A stretch of DNA of 64,000 nt from Trochalopteron elliotii (Eukaryota; Chordata; Aves; Passeriformes; Leiothrichidae): NCBI GenBank assembly GCA_024734555.1, contig JANPWX010000449.1, positions 4,404,500 through 4,468,499 of the forward strand, written 5' to 3'. The first letter of the stretch is position 1; each line of letters opens with the position of its first letter. Of this stretch, positions 50,519 through 61,353 are shown piece after piece. A model generated the notes under the pieces. The model was not told the origin of the DNA, did no database searches, and was given only the letters and a program-made list of their open reading frames with translations. The position numbers were made by a program, and so were the translations under genes.

Positions 50519-50574
50519 TGGCTACGCAGCTACTCTGGGAGAGGACAGGCAGCAATGTCATTCAGAGAAAATGA
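50519..50574 (+). other. Possible small internal exon
   Basis: A 56-bp interval between a strong acceptor (about 40 nt pyrimidine-rich tract ending TTTTTTTTCCCCTAG at 50518) and a donor (GA|GTAAGC at 50575). Two frames are open; one begins WLRSYSGRGQAAMSFREN. GC content and CpG rise inside the interval. It could be a non-coding RNA exon or a fortuitous splice-like pair; the protein is not recognised. Confidence 0.22.
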
Positions 50575-52412
50575 GTAAGCAACTGCAGAAATGCCAGGCA
50601 ATACCTCTTGTAAAAATCAGTAGTGGGCCAAGAAAACAAGCAGTGGAGATATTTTGGCGAAGTTATGGTTTTTTCCACTCACCCACCACATCACCACATG
50701 CTTTGGAAGACAAGCACTAGTTTTGTGTCTTAGTCTTTATGCTCTGTCTGGATGCAGGCATACAGCAACCATTTTTGCAATAATTTCTGGATACATGTTA
50801 CCTTAGTCACTCACTTCTAAACCTGCTCATTACTTTTAATGTTGCTGAATCTTTTCTTTAAAGTGGTGTGACATGCACAGTTGAATAAAGGCCCATAATT
50901 TCTCTTTGAAAACTCACTGGTATGAATGAAGCTAATGATTTTAGTCTGGCACTTCAGCTGCAAGGTAAATGAAATTAAGTATTTTTATCCTATATTTGAT
51001 GGCTTTGCATTTCAGATATGCATCTATTTAATGCTAATGAATTAGGCAATTTTTGATATAATGGAAAATTTCAAGGATCATCTAAAAATTTCTAAAATAG
51101 CATAACTATGCACAATTTGTTTAAATGTCACATATAATCACACTGATTGTGCAACTCACATAACTGGCATCACATGATACCAGTAGCACATGATGTCAGC
51201 TCCTGGGTCTGGATCATCCAGCCTTAGGAATCAGAAAACTTAGAAACTTTCTTATTTCTTAGGAAAGTTGTAATATGTGTCAGTTGTAAAAGTTACTCCG
51301 AAAAATATTCTGTCCTTCACAGGAGGCATAAAGAGTACAATGTTCCAGTTCTTCTGTTCCCCTGGATCCTTGGGTCATGACATCTCAATTTCACTGGTGT
51401 CTCTATTAAAGTTTCTGTGGCGTGCCTCCTGCAGTGTTGTTAGTAGACCTTGACATTATTACAATGAATATCATCCCACAGTCTCCTTCCACGGGCCACA
51501 TTCCTGGGGTGAGCAACTTTTCCCTTCATGTTTCAGCTGTGTGCATTTAAGTCATCTTCTAGTTGTCAACCTTGGGTTTTGGTCAGGCTTTGAAATGTGT
51601 ATGAAATACAGACCAGGAGAAAACACCGGTGGAGGAACAGCTGCAAAAAGAACAGGGTTGTCTATGGAAGCATGAAGAGAGAGTCAGTGCCAAAATTAAC
51701 TATTCTTGCCAGGTGTAAGGACCCAAACAAGTAACTTCTTCCCACTATGCTTCTCAGACAGCAGCTGTTGGGAAGTTGATGCTCCAGATTTAGAATTTGC
51801 TTGGAGAAAGCAGAAAGCAGGGTGAGGAGCAGCACTGAAGAGTCGGGAGCTGTGGCCAAATCAATATACAGAAAGAGAGAAACTTCTGAGATTAATCTGG
51901 AATGAGGGGTGTATCTTCATTGTAGTACTCCTGTTTTTTTGATGATGAATCTTCTCAGCAGAAAGCTGAGAAGCATATTATGAACACCTATCACTTTCTC
52001 CTCCTTTTTTCCCCACCTGGCCATAATGCATTTCTAAGATGGCCTGCTCCCTTCCAAGTTTATCCCTCTCTGAAAGAATATTGAAGAAATCCTGACTGGT
52101 TTTTGGGAACAACTTTGGCATCATCAGTTAGAAGTCAGCACAACTCAGCCAATTTTAGTCAGAAGGTGTTGGAAAAGGGCTAAAATGAAAGAACTGGCAG
52201 CTTTCATGAAATTCTTCTGAAAACATAAATCAGTCCCTTCTGTTCACTGTGAACAGTTAAATCCATTTCACTATACAAAGAAAGATGAAGTGATTTTCTG
52301 GTGGGCAAAGAAAAATCTGTTGTATAGACATTTTGCCTCCACCTCCGTTTGTTCAGAAACAGATTTTGCTGCTCTCCAGAACAGTTTATTCTCCCATGAG
52401 CTAGCACCATAT

Positions 52413-52795
52413 TCACCTATGCTCTTGAAGCATCCCAAAACCATCTGGTTCCTGTTCCCACAGTTCAAGTAAGAGCATTACTCCCAGACCACCCCTGTAG
52501 AGCAAATTGAAGGCAGTAAGCGGAAGCCTGTTTGAAAGGGACCTGCCCCTGGTGCACACAAGCATGTCAAGCAGCACAGGGTGTAGCTGGACTTTTCCCC
52601 CACTGGACAATTTCCTGACAGCTATCAGAGTGGGACCATCAGCCAATCTGGGTTTGAGCCCAGACTCGATGTAATGATAGTGCAGACACAAAAGTCCAAC
52701 AGGCAGTCTTGCAAGAGAACCCCTATGCAAATTTTCTGCCCAGGAAGTCGCATAATTTGGTACAAAACTGCAGTCCTTAGCTAGAGGTCTTTCAA
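52413..52795 (-). other. Less AT-rich block with long open frame, unassigned
   Basis: A minus-strand frame of 142 codons (52841-52413) whose first residues overlap the adjacent CR1 fragment. Its middle reads LARLPVGLLCLHYHY and later LADGPTLIAVRKLSSGGKV. The block has more CpG than its surroundings. It may be part of an unrecognised repeat or retroelement rather than a gene. Confidence 0.3.
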
Positions 52796-53158
52796 CCATA
52801 GGATAATCTAGGTTTGAAAGCATCTTTAAGATCAAGTCCAACGTCTAACCCAGCACTGCCAAGTCTGGCACTAAAACATGTCCCTAAGTGCCGTATCTAC
52901 ATGCCTTTTAAATACCTCTGTTGACAATGAGTCCATCACCTCCTTGTGCAGCCTGCTCCAATGCCTGATCACTATTTCAGTGAAGAAATTTTTCCTTATA
53001 TCCAGTCTAATCATTCCCTGGCACAACTTGAGGCCATTTCCTTTCCTCTCACTTGGGAGAAGAGACCAATGGTTAGTCAAAGCTAGTTGGGCACAAAATG
53101 GTTCAAATCTTTTCAGACTTGTTTTGTAATTATAAGGTGGTAAAGAGACCAAAGCAGA
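52796..53158 (-). mobile_element. CR1 3'-end fragment
   Basis: Minus-strand CR1. Translated on that strand it gives IRLDIRKNFFTEIVIRHWSR and an EVFKRHVDTAL-like end, the classic ORF2 C-terminus. On the plus strand CTCCTTGTGCAGCCTGCTCC and AATGCCTGATCACTATTTCA are visible. The 3' UTR continues to about 52796, without tail repeats. Confidence 0.9.
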
Positions 53159-54082
53159 GCTAAAAACTTAGCCAAAAACATTCCTATTTGGGGGCAAAAG
53201 CCCCAGATGAATACAGATGACCAAAGATTGAATGGAAGGCTGTAAGCCTCAAAAGTCTTCCATGACAAAGTGGAAGCATGAAAATGTTGTGACCCTCTAG
53301 AAAGGGTTTATAGTGTTTGACTTTTCATAATTCAGGATCAGAATAGTGTCTGGTGAAGACAGAACTGTCTTGCAAAAGGTCTTCCTTCTTCAAGCCGTTT
53401 TTGTGAGTTACATAATGTCAACCAGAACAGGAGAAAAGCCCCCACCTTTTAATGGATTAGTGCTTAATTTATGCCGTTACCTTAACATATATTGTCCAGG
53501 TGAAGCACTGTCAGCTGCAATGATGTGTCCATATAAAAAAATAGTCTGAACCTTTTTTGAGTGAGTTGGTTGCTCTGTTTACTTGACTACAGTGTTGGGG
53601 GAAAAAAAAGGCAGATCATTAAATCATTATTTTCAAAAGGTTCTTAATTACATTTAGTGCTGGAGAGAGGACAATTTTTTAAAATGGATAATAAGGCTGC
53701 ATGGCAACAAAAAGAAAAAAAGGTGACTCTCAGCTCTCTGTTCTGAGGTAGGAGCTTGAATGTCCCACATTTACTGGGAAGTTAACATATAATTTAATAA
53801 TTCATTCATTTTGTCCATCTGTATAATTTTTATGGCATGAGAGGTAGCGGCATGTTTCCAGCATCTTCCTAAACAAATCCTGAAAATATAAGTCTGCAAA
53901 TGAATATGCCAAGTGCAGATTTTAGAGGCACAAACACAGCAGATGTTCAGTTCTCAATATTTTTTTTTCTTTATATTTTATAATAAGTTCCTTTAGCAGT
54001 GTTAACATTTACAAGCAGATAGTTTTATTTTTATGGAAGTTTGCTAAGCAGATTTAATTGCAATAATTGAAAAAGGAAGGAA
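53159..54082. other. AT-rich unique sequence
   Basis: Nothing recognised. Confidence 0.4.
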
Positions 54083-54268
54083 ACTGGAACAGGTTACCCA
54101 GAGTGGCTGTAGATGCCCCATCCCTGGAAAGATTCAAGGTTGTGTTGGAAGGCGCCCTAAGCAACCTATCCAGTTAAAAATGTCCTTACTCATTGCAAGG
54201 ACTGTTAAAAGGGCCCTTAAAGTTCCCTTCCAACCCAAACTATTCTATTATTTTATGATTCTATGAAG
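54083..54268 (+). mobile_element. CR1 3'-end fragment with tail
   Basis: ACTGGAACAGGTTACCCAGA, GATGCCCCATCCCTGGAAAG and CCCTTCCAACCCAAACTATT in order, ending in an expanded tail of ATTCTAT/ATTTTATGATTCTATGA. Confidence 0.9.
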
Positions 54269-56537
54269 TTTCTGATGGTATAATTCTTATCCCTGTTGTG
54301 GTGTGTTAAGCATTGGTGGAAATGTTTTCCTGATAGTCTGTACTGTGGGAACAGAATACAACCTTTCAAGTAGAAGGAATGATAGGCAAGCTGGTTTACA
54401 CATTGTGTATATTAATATTGTAGCTATCTTTGGGCAAGACTTTAGGTCTAGCACTACTGGGAGACAGTGTTAAAAGTGGGAAGATATATATTGAGAACCA
54501 TAGGAAAAATACCTGTAAAAGTTTTCAATCTGCCAAGGATGTAAGCTTACTAAAATAGACAAATTCTTATCACCAGATTAACTTATATCATGATAGCAGT
54601 ATGTGTCCTGACATGTGATTTTTATTTATGTAATTTAAAAGATTTTTAATCACGATATCCTTGCCAATGTACTTATAGTTATAGGCTGCAAAAAACCAAT
54701 GTTTGTCTAAAAATTCTTGCTGAAATACAGGACTATGTTCCACATAAGGCACTATGTCAGGCAGCCTGAAATATCTGTGTTGAAATGTGGCTTATATAAA
54801 CCAAGATGAAAGCACATTAGGTGTTTTATGTTTTGTGCATGACGGTACAGTTTTCAACTGTGTTTTCCAGACAAAAAGGAGTCACAGGAGACACATGCTC
54901 CTGTCTGCCACTTCTGCTCACAGAGTGGGTGGCGATCTCTCTGCTGCATTACAGCATGGTGTCCAAATGGATATGAGCCTAACAAGAGCTGGTAATTAAA
55001 CATGATTAATCAGGCACATGACTGTCCACTCTGGCCTCTGTGGAACTACAAACACACTGATGTTCTGTGTTATACCTGGGTCCTTGTGAAAATTCAGCTG
55101 TTTGGGTTTTGCTGGCATGGCAGTTCCCACAGCTAAAAATTGGTATGTGGCTTGTGCCTGCCTTTCTTTTCTCTGTGCTGCCCAGATAGCAAGGCACTCC
55201 CAGGAGGACTCCCAAAAGAGGAAATCCCACAGATTTACAACAACTTACGCTTCGGCTGCACAGATGCTTGCAGTACTTTAAGTACAACGTACACAACACA
55301 TCCTGTGCTTGAAAAAGAAAATATGCTTTCACTTGACATGTTATAGGGTAATTGAACTTTTTATGACTTCCAAGTAGCCCAGATAGCATTACTTATATTG
55401 AGGTTTAACTGCTTCCCATTCTTGAACTACATTACTTAGGGGCAACTTAAATCCCTATGAATTAGTTGGAAGTATATGGTATAGATATCACCAGAATACT
55501 GGAAGGCAAAGTCAGGACTTGGATAGCCAAAGGAGGAAACACTGAAAATGGAGAATTGGAGGTTCTGTTCTCTGCAGGTATTCCGTTCTCTGCTTTTATT
55601 ACAGCAAATCGCTTGTTACAATACTTATTTTTCTTTGTGGAACATCATTAGTCTACACTGAATATATATGTTTATCAATGTATACAGGAAAATATAAATA
55701 ATTACATTTTATTTTCTCAAGAGGACTGTTCTCTTTGAACCTGATGACTGAAGTCTTGTAAACCAGGTACTCAAATTAGGCTGCACAGTAAACAGCAGAT
55801 GTCAACTCTGAAAATTTGTATCATGGTCAAACCTGTGTAACAATGCGTAAGTCAGTGCTGCATAATGCTTCTGGGTGGAGGATTTGATTAAATATTTCAA
55901 TAGCATTTTTCCTATATCTTTACCATTTTTAAGCTTACACTCCTCAGCCCAATATACAGTTACCTGGAAAGGTCACACCTCAGTTTGTTGAGAATGAGAT
56001 CTGAGAGCACTTCAGGAACAACATACAAGGTACATTGGGATGATTTTGCCCTTAAACTGACTTGGGGACTACTCTTGCACCCTGGTGTTGCTACAGCTAA
56101 TGAAATGAGCCACTGGCCTCCTATTCATCAAAACCTGAAAAGCCAGGAAATCTGACAAATCTGCAAAGAAGGTAATGGTAAATAAAGGCAAGAAACAGGG
56201 AAAAAGAAATCCTGGTGTGCATGTGAAAGGATTATGGAGGGAAATTTGGCAAAGGAAGTATGAACAACATTCAGTTCTGTCACATATGTTGCATAATATT
56301 AATATTATATTAGCATATTTTTACATGATAAGTTTAGATATATCAAGACAGACATAATTTTTTCTTCCTTAGTTTAATTATTTTCCCTAAGAGAAGTGGG
56401 GGGATTTTGGTGGGTGGAGAGAAGGTAAGGTGATAATTTTTCCATAGTATGAGAAATCTGTTCAGAAATTTTGCACTTTGTATTATACTCATATACATAT
56501 AAGGCTGTTGCAGATTTGGACAAAGTTTAAACTTTTT

Positions 56538-56725
56538 ATATCTATAAATATCTATATATATATGTAGATAAATTTGTATATATATAAAGTTGTAAATTAT
56601 ATGTAAAGAGATATATCTCAATATGTAATTTTACATTTAAATAGCATAATTTCTCTGCATGCAGATCTGTAGAGAGATAGATTATAGATGAGAGAGATAT
56701 ACAGAGATACATATCTCTCTTGTTT
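56538..56725. repeat. TA-rich and AGAT-rich low-complexity patch
   Basis: Interspersed TATATCTA, TATATATATA and AGAGATAGAT-like text, decayed from simple repeats. Confidence 0.7.
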
Positions 56726-57541
56726 AAAAATCCATACTCATAGTCTTTAAAATACCTTGTAAAATTAAGGCAAGTTTCTTTTAGGATAGCTATAGGACCA
56801 GTGTATAGACAAAAGCAACACTTCCTTCCTAAATCTTTTCAAAATTCATCTTCAGAAACATCTTGCATGAGTCACACTTAGAAGAAAATCTTAACACATA
56901 TCAAAACATTAAGTAACTAAAAGATTTTATATTTTTATTTTGTATTATAAGGGTCTTGCTTTCTAGGTTCAGAGTGCTTTCAAGCCAAAAAAAAAATTCC
57001 ACTAGCATAAGCCAGAAGGCATTCTTTGATCCTTAGTCCGGGATACTCTGCATTGTCTATGGAACAGCAGCTACATCTCACTGAAGGGATTACTAACATT
57101 AATATAATCCAAATGCTTCTATTTGCTTTCCTTAAAGTGGTATGGATTTTAACTGAATACTTTCACCATATGTAGAACCAATTTATTTTGTAATTTTCCT
57201 TGAATATTTCCATTCTTATTTTTCAAAAGGGAAAAACCTCAACAGGAAATAACTGTTAGTTTGTTTGACTACAGATAAGAGTTTTCTACTTCTAAACCAG
57301 ACACAGAGAGTAACACCTAGTCATGGGGTCTTTTTCATTCCTCTTTTTCCTTTATGCACATTTGCAAGACAGCAAGTCTTCTCAAAATTTCCAAGAAGCA
57401 CTATGAAAATTTGAAATAGAGAAGTGTAATAGGAAACACTGTTAGTATTTCCTGTTTTTTTGCACAAAACACCAAGTTGTGTGAAAGTTATTCTATATAT
57501 TAAAACATGATGTAAAAAAACACTACTGGGGGGAAAGGTGG

Positions 57542-57757
57542 TTAAGCAATACCAGAAATATCTTTAAGGAGAGGTTTTTGATGGATAATCAGACTTATTT
57601 GTTCATTTGTTTCATCTGTTGTGTCAGTACTAGGCAGCTTCTGGACAGTATGATTTGAGTGAGTTTGCAAGTTAAAAAACAAATGCGTCAGCTTTTGATG
57701 TTCTTCAGGGTCTTCAGATTTTATAGGACTCACAGTGGAGTCTGATCTTGTAGACAT
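57542..57757 (-). CDS. Small open reading frame, protein-like but unassigned
   Basis: A 71-codon minus-strand frame with ATG at 57757-57755 directly after an in-frame TAA. It begins MSTRSDSTVSPIKSEDPEEH and is rich in Ser, Thr, Asp, Glu and His, like a disordered cytoplasmic tail or linker. It ends LLKDISGIA before TAA. CpG is nearly absent, unlike the 4.1 kb candidate. No domain, no signal peptide and no clear splice partner. It could be a decayed exon, a short-protein gene or chance; I lean to chance or pseudogene. Confidence 0.18.
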   Translation of the reverse strand: MSTRSDSTVSPIKSEDPEEHQKLTHLFFNLQTHSNHTVQKLPSTDTTDETNEQISLIIHQKPLLKDISGIA

Positions 57758-58373
57758 AATTTAATTAATTGGACATACTTCTGTCCTGCCTTGAAAGAGG
57801 GAGGTAGACCTGTTCATCAATTAACTATGCATTACCTAAGAATAAAATTGTCTGTTGTGTCACATTAGACTCAAGAAATTCCAGTCCATTACTAACCACA
57901 ACTGCTATGTATTCAAGAGGGACCAATGGGAAAATAAAGAGATGAGGCTGCAAAGAAGACAGTGATGCAAACAGGAAGCTGGAAAAGTCCATAGCTTTTT
58001 GTATGTTCAAGCCTCCATTGAATTCACCTGTCAGGGAAGGGTCTTCCTACCAGCAGGAAAGTATGTGAGCTCTAGAATTGTTGAAATTTTCATTCCTATT
58101 CTCACACTGTGTGTGCAAGTGCACTTTTTACCTTTGCTCTCATTCCAGAACATAGAGGATGTTTCTTTCATAATTGCCTATTAAAGGTGGAGGAACACAC
58201 CTCCTCAGTTTAGTGGAAAGTTTCTATGTTTTCAAAAGGATTACACAATTATTGAGCCAGAGTAATCAGGTAAGATTTTTCCTTTTTTTTTAAGGAAAAG
58301 AGATAAAAGAAGTGGATTCTCACCAGCTGTTACCAATGGATCACATACTAAAGGGTTAGTTAGAAGCAGAGAC

Positions 58374-58545
58374 TCATTAAGTTTGGAACAAACTTCCAAG
58401 GTCACCAAGGTGATTCCACCTTTTCCCTGGGCAGTGTATTCCAATGCCTGACCGTATCTTTGGTGAACGAATTTTTCTTAATATATGATCTAAACCTCCT
58501 CTGGTACAACTTGAGGCCGTCCCTTCAACTCGAGGTTAACAACTC
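58374..58545 (-). mobile_element. CR1 3'-end fragment
   Basis: TTCCACCTTTTCCCTGGGCAG, TCCAATGCCTGACCGTATC, ATTTTTCTTAATATATGATC and GGTACAACTTGAGGCCGTCC occur in the usual minus-strand CR1 order. The 3' tail is missing. Confidence 0.85.
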
Positions 58546-59140
58546 TTTGACAAATGTCAAAAGCAACAGCCCCTGGGACAAGGAAATGTGCTTTTCATAC
58601 ATGCAGCATGCCATCAAAGGAATGGCCCTAAAAACAAAACAAGTGCTGTACAAATCTGTGAATGATGAAAGCATCAGCAGAGCTTCTGTAAGGAGGGAAC
58701 AATCACTGGGCACAGTCTGTATCACTCAGCCCATTGGACACACTTCTAAAAAACACATTTCAATACTGTTGCAGCAGAGAATGCAGGTCCTGTCAGCTGG
58801 AAGGACCAGTGTCTTATGGAAAATAATGACTTTAAAAAGGTGTTATTATGAGTGGCATAATGAAGTGATAATATGGGTAACTGTAATCCTGCGATTTATA
58901 AACTCAAACACATTGAAGTGCTTTACAGAACACGGGACAAAGAATAGCAGGAAACAATTGCTATAAATTGGAATAGAACTAGATAAAGTCAAAGCAGAGA
59001 TTAGTAGTATATTTTTAATAGTGAAGTTGATTAACAACTGGAATAAAATAGTTGAGTCTTATGTTGACAAAACTTCTATATCTGCAGGGAGATCTTTTTC
59101 TGGGATTAAGTTGTAATTCAATTAAAATTAATTATTAGAT
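58546..59140. other. AT-rich unique sequence
   Basis: A plus-strand frame of 168 codons (58460-58966) starts inside the antisense CR1 above, so it is not taken as a gene. Nothing else recognised. Confidence 0.4.
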
Positions 59141-59437
59141 GGTAATTGTTGTGGTGCATGATTGAGGTTTTCAAAGTTGTATATGTATTTTATTTATTTT
59201 GTGTTGGTATGTTCCTTCCAAAGTCCCTACAACTATTCCCAAACCCACATGGTATCTCCCAGAGGGGAGCCCCTTGTCAATCACCCTGGTAACTTGAGGG
59301 GAGATCATTTCCCATTCGACCAGGTGCTCAAACACCCACCTTCCAATTGTTGTGTTAAGTGCCCCTGTCCTGGAACACCCACCCCCCTTTCCCCCACTGG
59401 TCCTAATTTTCCTCCCGGCCCAGGCTGCACCCTTGGG

Positions 59438-59447
59438 TACAAAAGGG
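59438..59447 (+). promoter_or_regulatory. TATA-like box of family C LTR
   Basis: GTACAAAAGG, about 50 bp upstream of the polyadenylation signal, in the place expected for a retroviral U3 promoter. The core is TACAAAA rather than TATAAAA, so strength is uncertain. Confidence 0.5.
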
Positions 59448-59493
59448 AGAAGGACAGGCCAGGCCTTGCTTTTTTGCACCTGGAGCTGCACTG

Positions 59494-59499
59494 AATAAA
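59494..59499 (+). promoter_or_regulatory. Polyadenylation signal of family C LTR
   Basis: AATAAA in CTGCACTGAATAAACATC, at the end of the presumed R region. Confidence 0.7.
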
Positions 59500-59635
59500 C
59501 ATCTTCCAAACCCACGGCATAGCCCACTCTTGATTCCAAGCCTTAACTGAGGAACTCACGAACTGTTTCGGTTGGTCTGGGGTCTACTGCCCAGCCGGTA
59601 AGCAGCCCCCACGAGAGAAACCAGCCACAGGTAAT

Positions 59636-60116
59636 AAGTGTCTTTTGCAGCAGCTGTAGGTCTGTGTGAGATGTAAAGTTGATCTTATACTTGCTGCAGT
59701 TAATACAAGCTGTTTTCATGATTTTCTGAGTAGGAGCACAATTTCTCTGCTTCTCTTCACGAAGTAAATTACTGACATGAAGAATGCAGTGGCAGAGCTC
59801 TGGTCTTATTAAATAAACATGGAATTCAGAAGGTGTTTCAAAAAAAAAAGCCGTAGAAAAATAGGATCTTTAAGGCACTCAGTAATGTTCAGAGCTGTCA
59901 TAAAGAAAAGTGCTGCTGAAAAAGGCAGCAGATTACAGTGTGTGAAGTAAACAAAAGACTGGGTATGAGCCACAGAGCTCCTGTTTCTAAAATATTAGGA
60001 GGGTGTCCTCACAATTTAGAGGGATGACTTAGGGCATCAGCTTCACACACTAAGGGGGATCATTTATTGAATACCAGAAAATGGAAAGAAAATGACACCA
60101 CGATTTTGAGGAAGTC
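59636..60116. other. Spacer between two LTRs
   Basis: No retroviral internal sequence recognised, which argues that the two neighbouring LTRs (different families) are independent insertions. Confidence 0.4.
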
Positions 60117-60562
60117 TGTGCATGGGTTGTTGGTGTCAGGTGTTGGCAGTGGGATGCTAAAGGAGTGGCCTCTGTACAGAGATGTCACATTCCTCCATGG
60201 CGCTGCCCACAGTAGGAGAAGGAGAAGCAGATAGAATCAGCTGTGGACTGACCACATACCCATCCCTCACACCCCTGGAACAGGAGGTAAATTCAGGAGT
60301 GAAGGAGTGAAGTTGAGCCTGGAAGAGACGCTGTGAGGGAAAGGTGGTTGTTTTAATTTTTCTTTTGTTTCTTTCTAACCAAATCTATTTTAATTGGTGA
60401 TAAATTAATTTTCCCCAAGCCAAATCTGTTTTGCCTTGACAATGACTGATAAATTATTTCTCTCTCTTCATCTTACCTTTCTGATTTTCTCCTCATCCTG
60501 TGGAGGAGGAGTGAATAACAAGCTGGGTTGGAGTTTGATCCACAACCAAGGTTTACATCACA
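60117..60562 (+). mobile_element. Family A LTR, copy 3, internally deleted
   Basis: Plus-strand family A LTR: start TGTGCATGGGTTGTTGG (60117), GGAGTGGCCTCTGTACAGAG, then a jump past the GC-rich repeat array to AGTGAAGTTGAGCCTGGAAG, TTTTAATTGGTGATAAATTA, CCAAATCTGTTTTGCCTTG and the end ...GTTTACATCACA (60562). At 446 bp it is well under half the length of copy 1. No target duplication is visible (GAAGTC to the left, GGTATT to the right). The polyadenylation hexamer is mutated to GATAAA. Confidence 0.8.
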
Positions 60563-60826
60563 GGTATTCTTTCTAAACAAAACAAATTCACATCTTTACA
60601 ACTCTGTCTGAAAGAGCTTTTCTCCCATACTGAAGTAGGAGTTCAACAATTTCTAGAATCAAGCAAGTTTGGGATGCAAGGAGAAGTTGGAAAAAAAACC
60701 CCTTTTTTTCTTTTTTTCCTTAATTCTTAGAAGTGTACAGGGGGTGCAACTGAAATTCCCAAAATAAAGAGATACTTTGGACCATCAGAAATGTAAATGG
60801 AAAAGGATTTTAATACAAAAGCTTAG

Positions 60827-60854
60827 CAATTACACACATATTTGTGTGTAATTG
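60827..60854. repeat. Perfect 12-bp hairpin
   Basis: CAATTACACACA (60827-60838), loop TATT, TGTGTGTAATTG (60843-60854): every one of 12 pairs matches. Confidence 0.95.
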
Positions 60855-61210
60855 TAAGAAATACTGTGTCAAATTTACATTGCATTACAAACTCAGTAAG
60901 ATTTTGTCTAGTTTCACTGACATAGTGAAGGTTAAAAAAAAGGGGGTAATAAAGAGTGACTGCGGAAAATTTGGCATTTTTAATATATCTAGAAATTCAC
61001 GGGATCTGATTGTTTCCCTGGCACCAATGGCTATGGTAACTTATGAACAGGCACCATTTGGCATTTAAATGTAGGCACATCACAGCAATATGTTCATTTT
61101 ACCTGAGTCACAGGAGTGATGTTACTATGGATGACCTCTTCATTTTAAAAAATATGCACTGACTATGGCTTGAAAACATATTTATTGCAGCAGTAATGAA
61201 TTGGGTGAGA

Positions 61211-61228
61211 GTGTGTGTGTGTGTGTGT
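61211..61228 (+). repeat. (GT)9 microsatellite
   Basis: Nine uninterrupted GT units. Confidence 0.95.
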
Positions 61229-61301
61229 ACTTCAAAAACAAGCTAAGTCACTTGTACAGTTTATTCCCTGCAACCAATAATATTTTTTGTTTTAGCAAGT
61301 G

Positions 61302-61353
61302 ACATTTCTACCAACTATATAATGTACTAAAGATTACATTTCTACCAACTATA
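61302..61353 (+). repeat. 18-bp perfect direct repeat, period 34
   Basis: ACATTTCTACCAACTATA occurs at 61302-61319 and 61336-61353 with 16 bp between, a small local duplication. Confidence 0.95.

Larger units (their letters stand above)
46201..52795. other. AT-rich unique sequence, no gene recognised
   Basis: More than 6.5 kb without a recognised transposon. It holds the small exon candidate at 50519-50574 and, at its right end, a less AT-rich block with an open antisense frame (52413-52841); both are listed separately. Confidence 0.4.
54269..58373. other. AT-rich unique sequence
   Basis: No transposon recognised. A TA/GATA-rich low-complexity patch (56538-56725) and a small open frame (57542-57757) are listed separately. 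Confidence 0.4.
59147..59629 (+). mobile_element. Family C solo LTR with perfect 6-bp target duplication
   Basis: A 483-bp LTR starting TGTTGTGGTGCATG (59147) and ending ...ACCAGCCACA (59629). GGTAAT flanks it on both sides (59141-59146 and 59630-59635), a perfect 6-bp target duplication as made by class II (alpha/beta-like) retroviral integrases. The plus strand has a TATA-like GTACAAAAGG at 59438, AATAAA at 59494-59499 and a GC-rich U5-like end with TCGGTTGGTCTGGGGTC. U3 holds C-rich blocks (59385-59430). No internal viral sequence adjoins it. The intact duplication and recognisable signals suggest it is younger than the family A copies. Confidence 0.92.

Noticed and set aside
52630..52670. 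tRNA B-box-like GGTTTGAGCCC
   Set aside because: No A box or cloverleaf could be built around it, so neither a tRNA nor a tRNA-derived SINE is supported.
58460..58966. 168-codon plus-strand open frame, the longest in the window
   Set aside because: Begins inside an antisense CR1 fragment and shows no domain.
59162..59559. Overlapping open frames on both strands (110, 122 and 84 codons)
   Set aside because: All lie inside the family C LTR and reflect its GC-rich composition.
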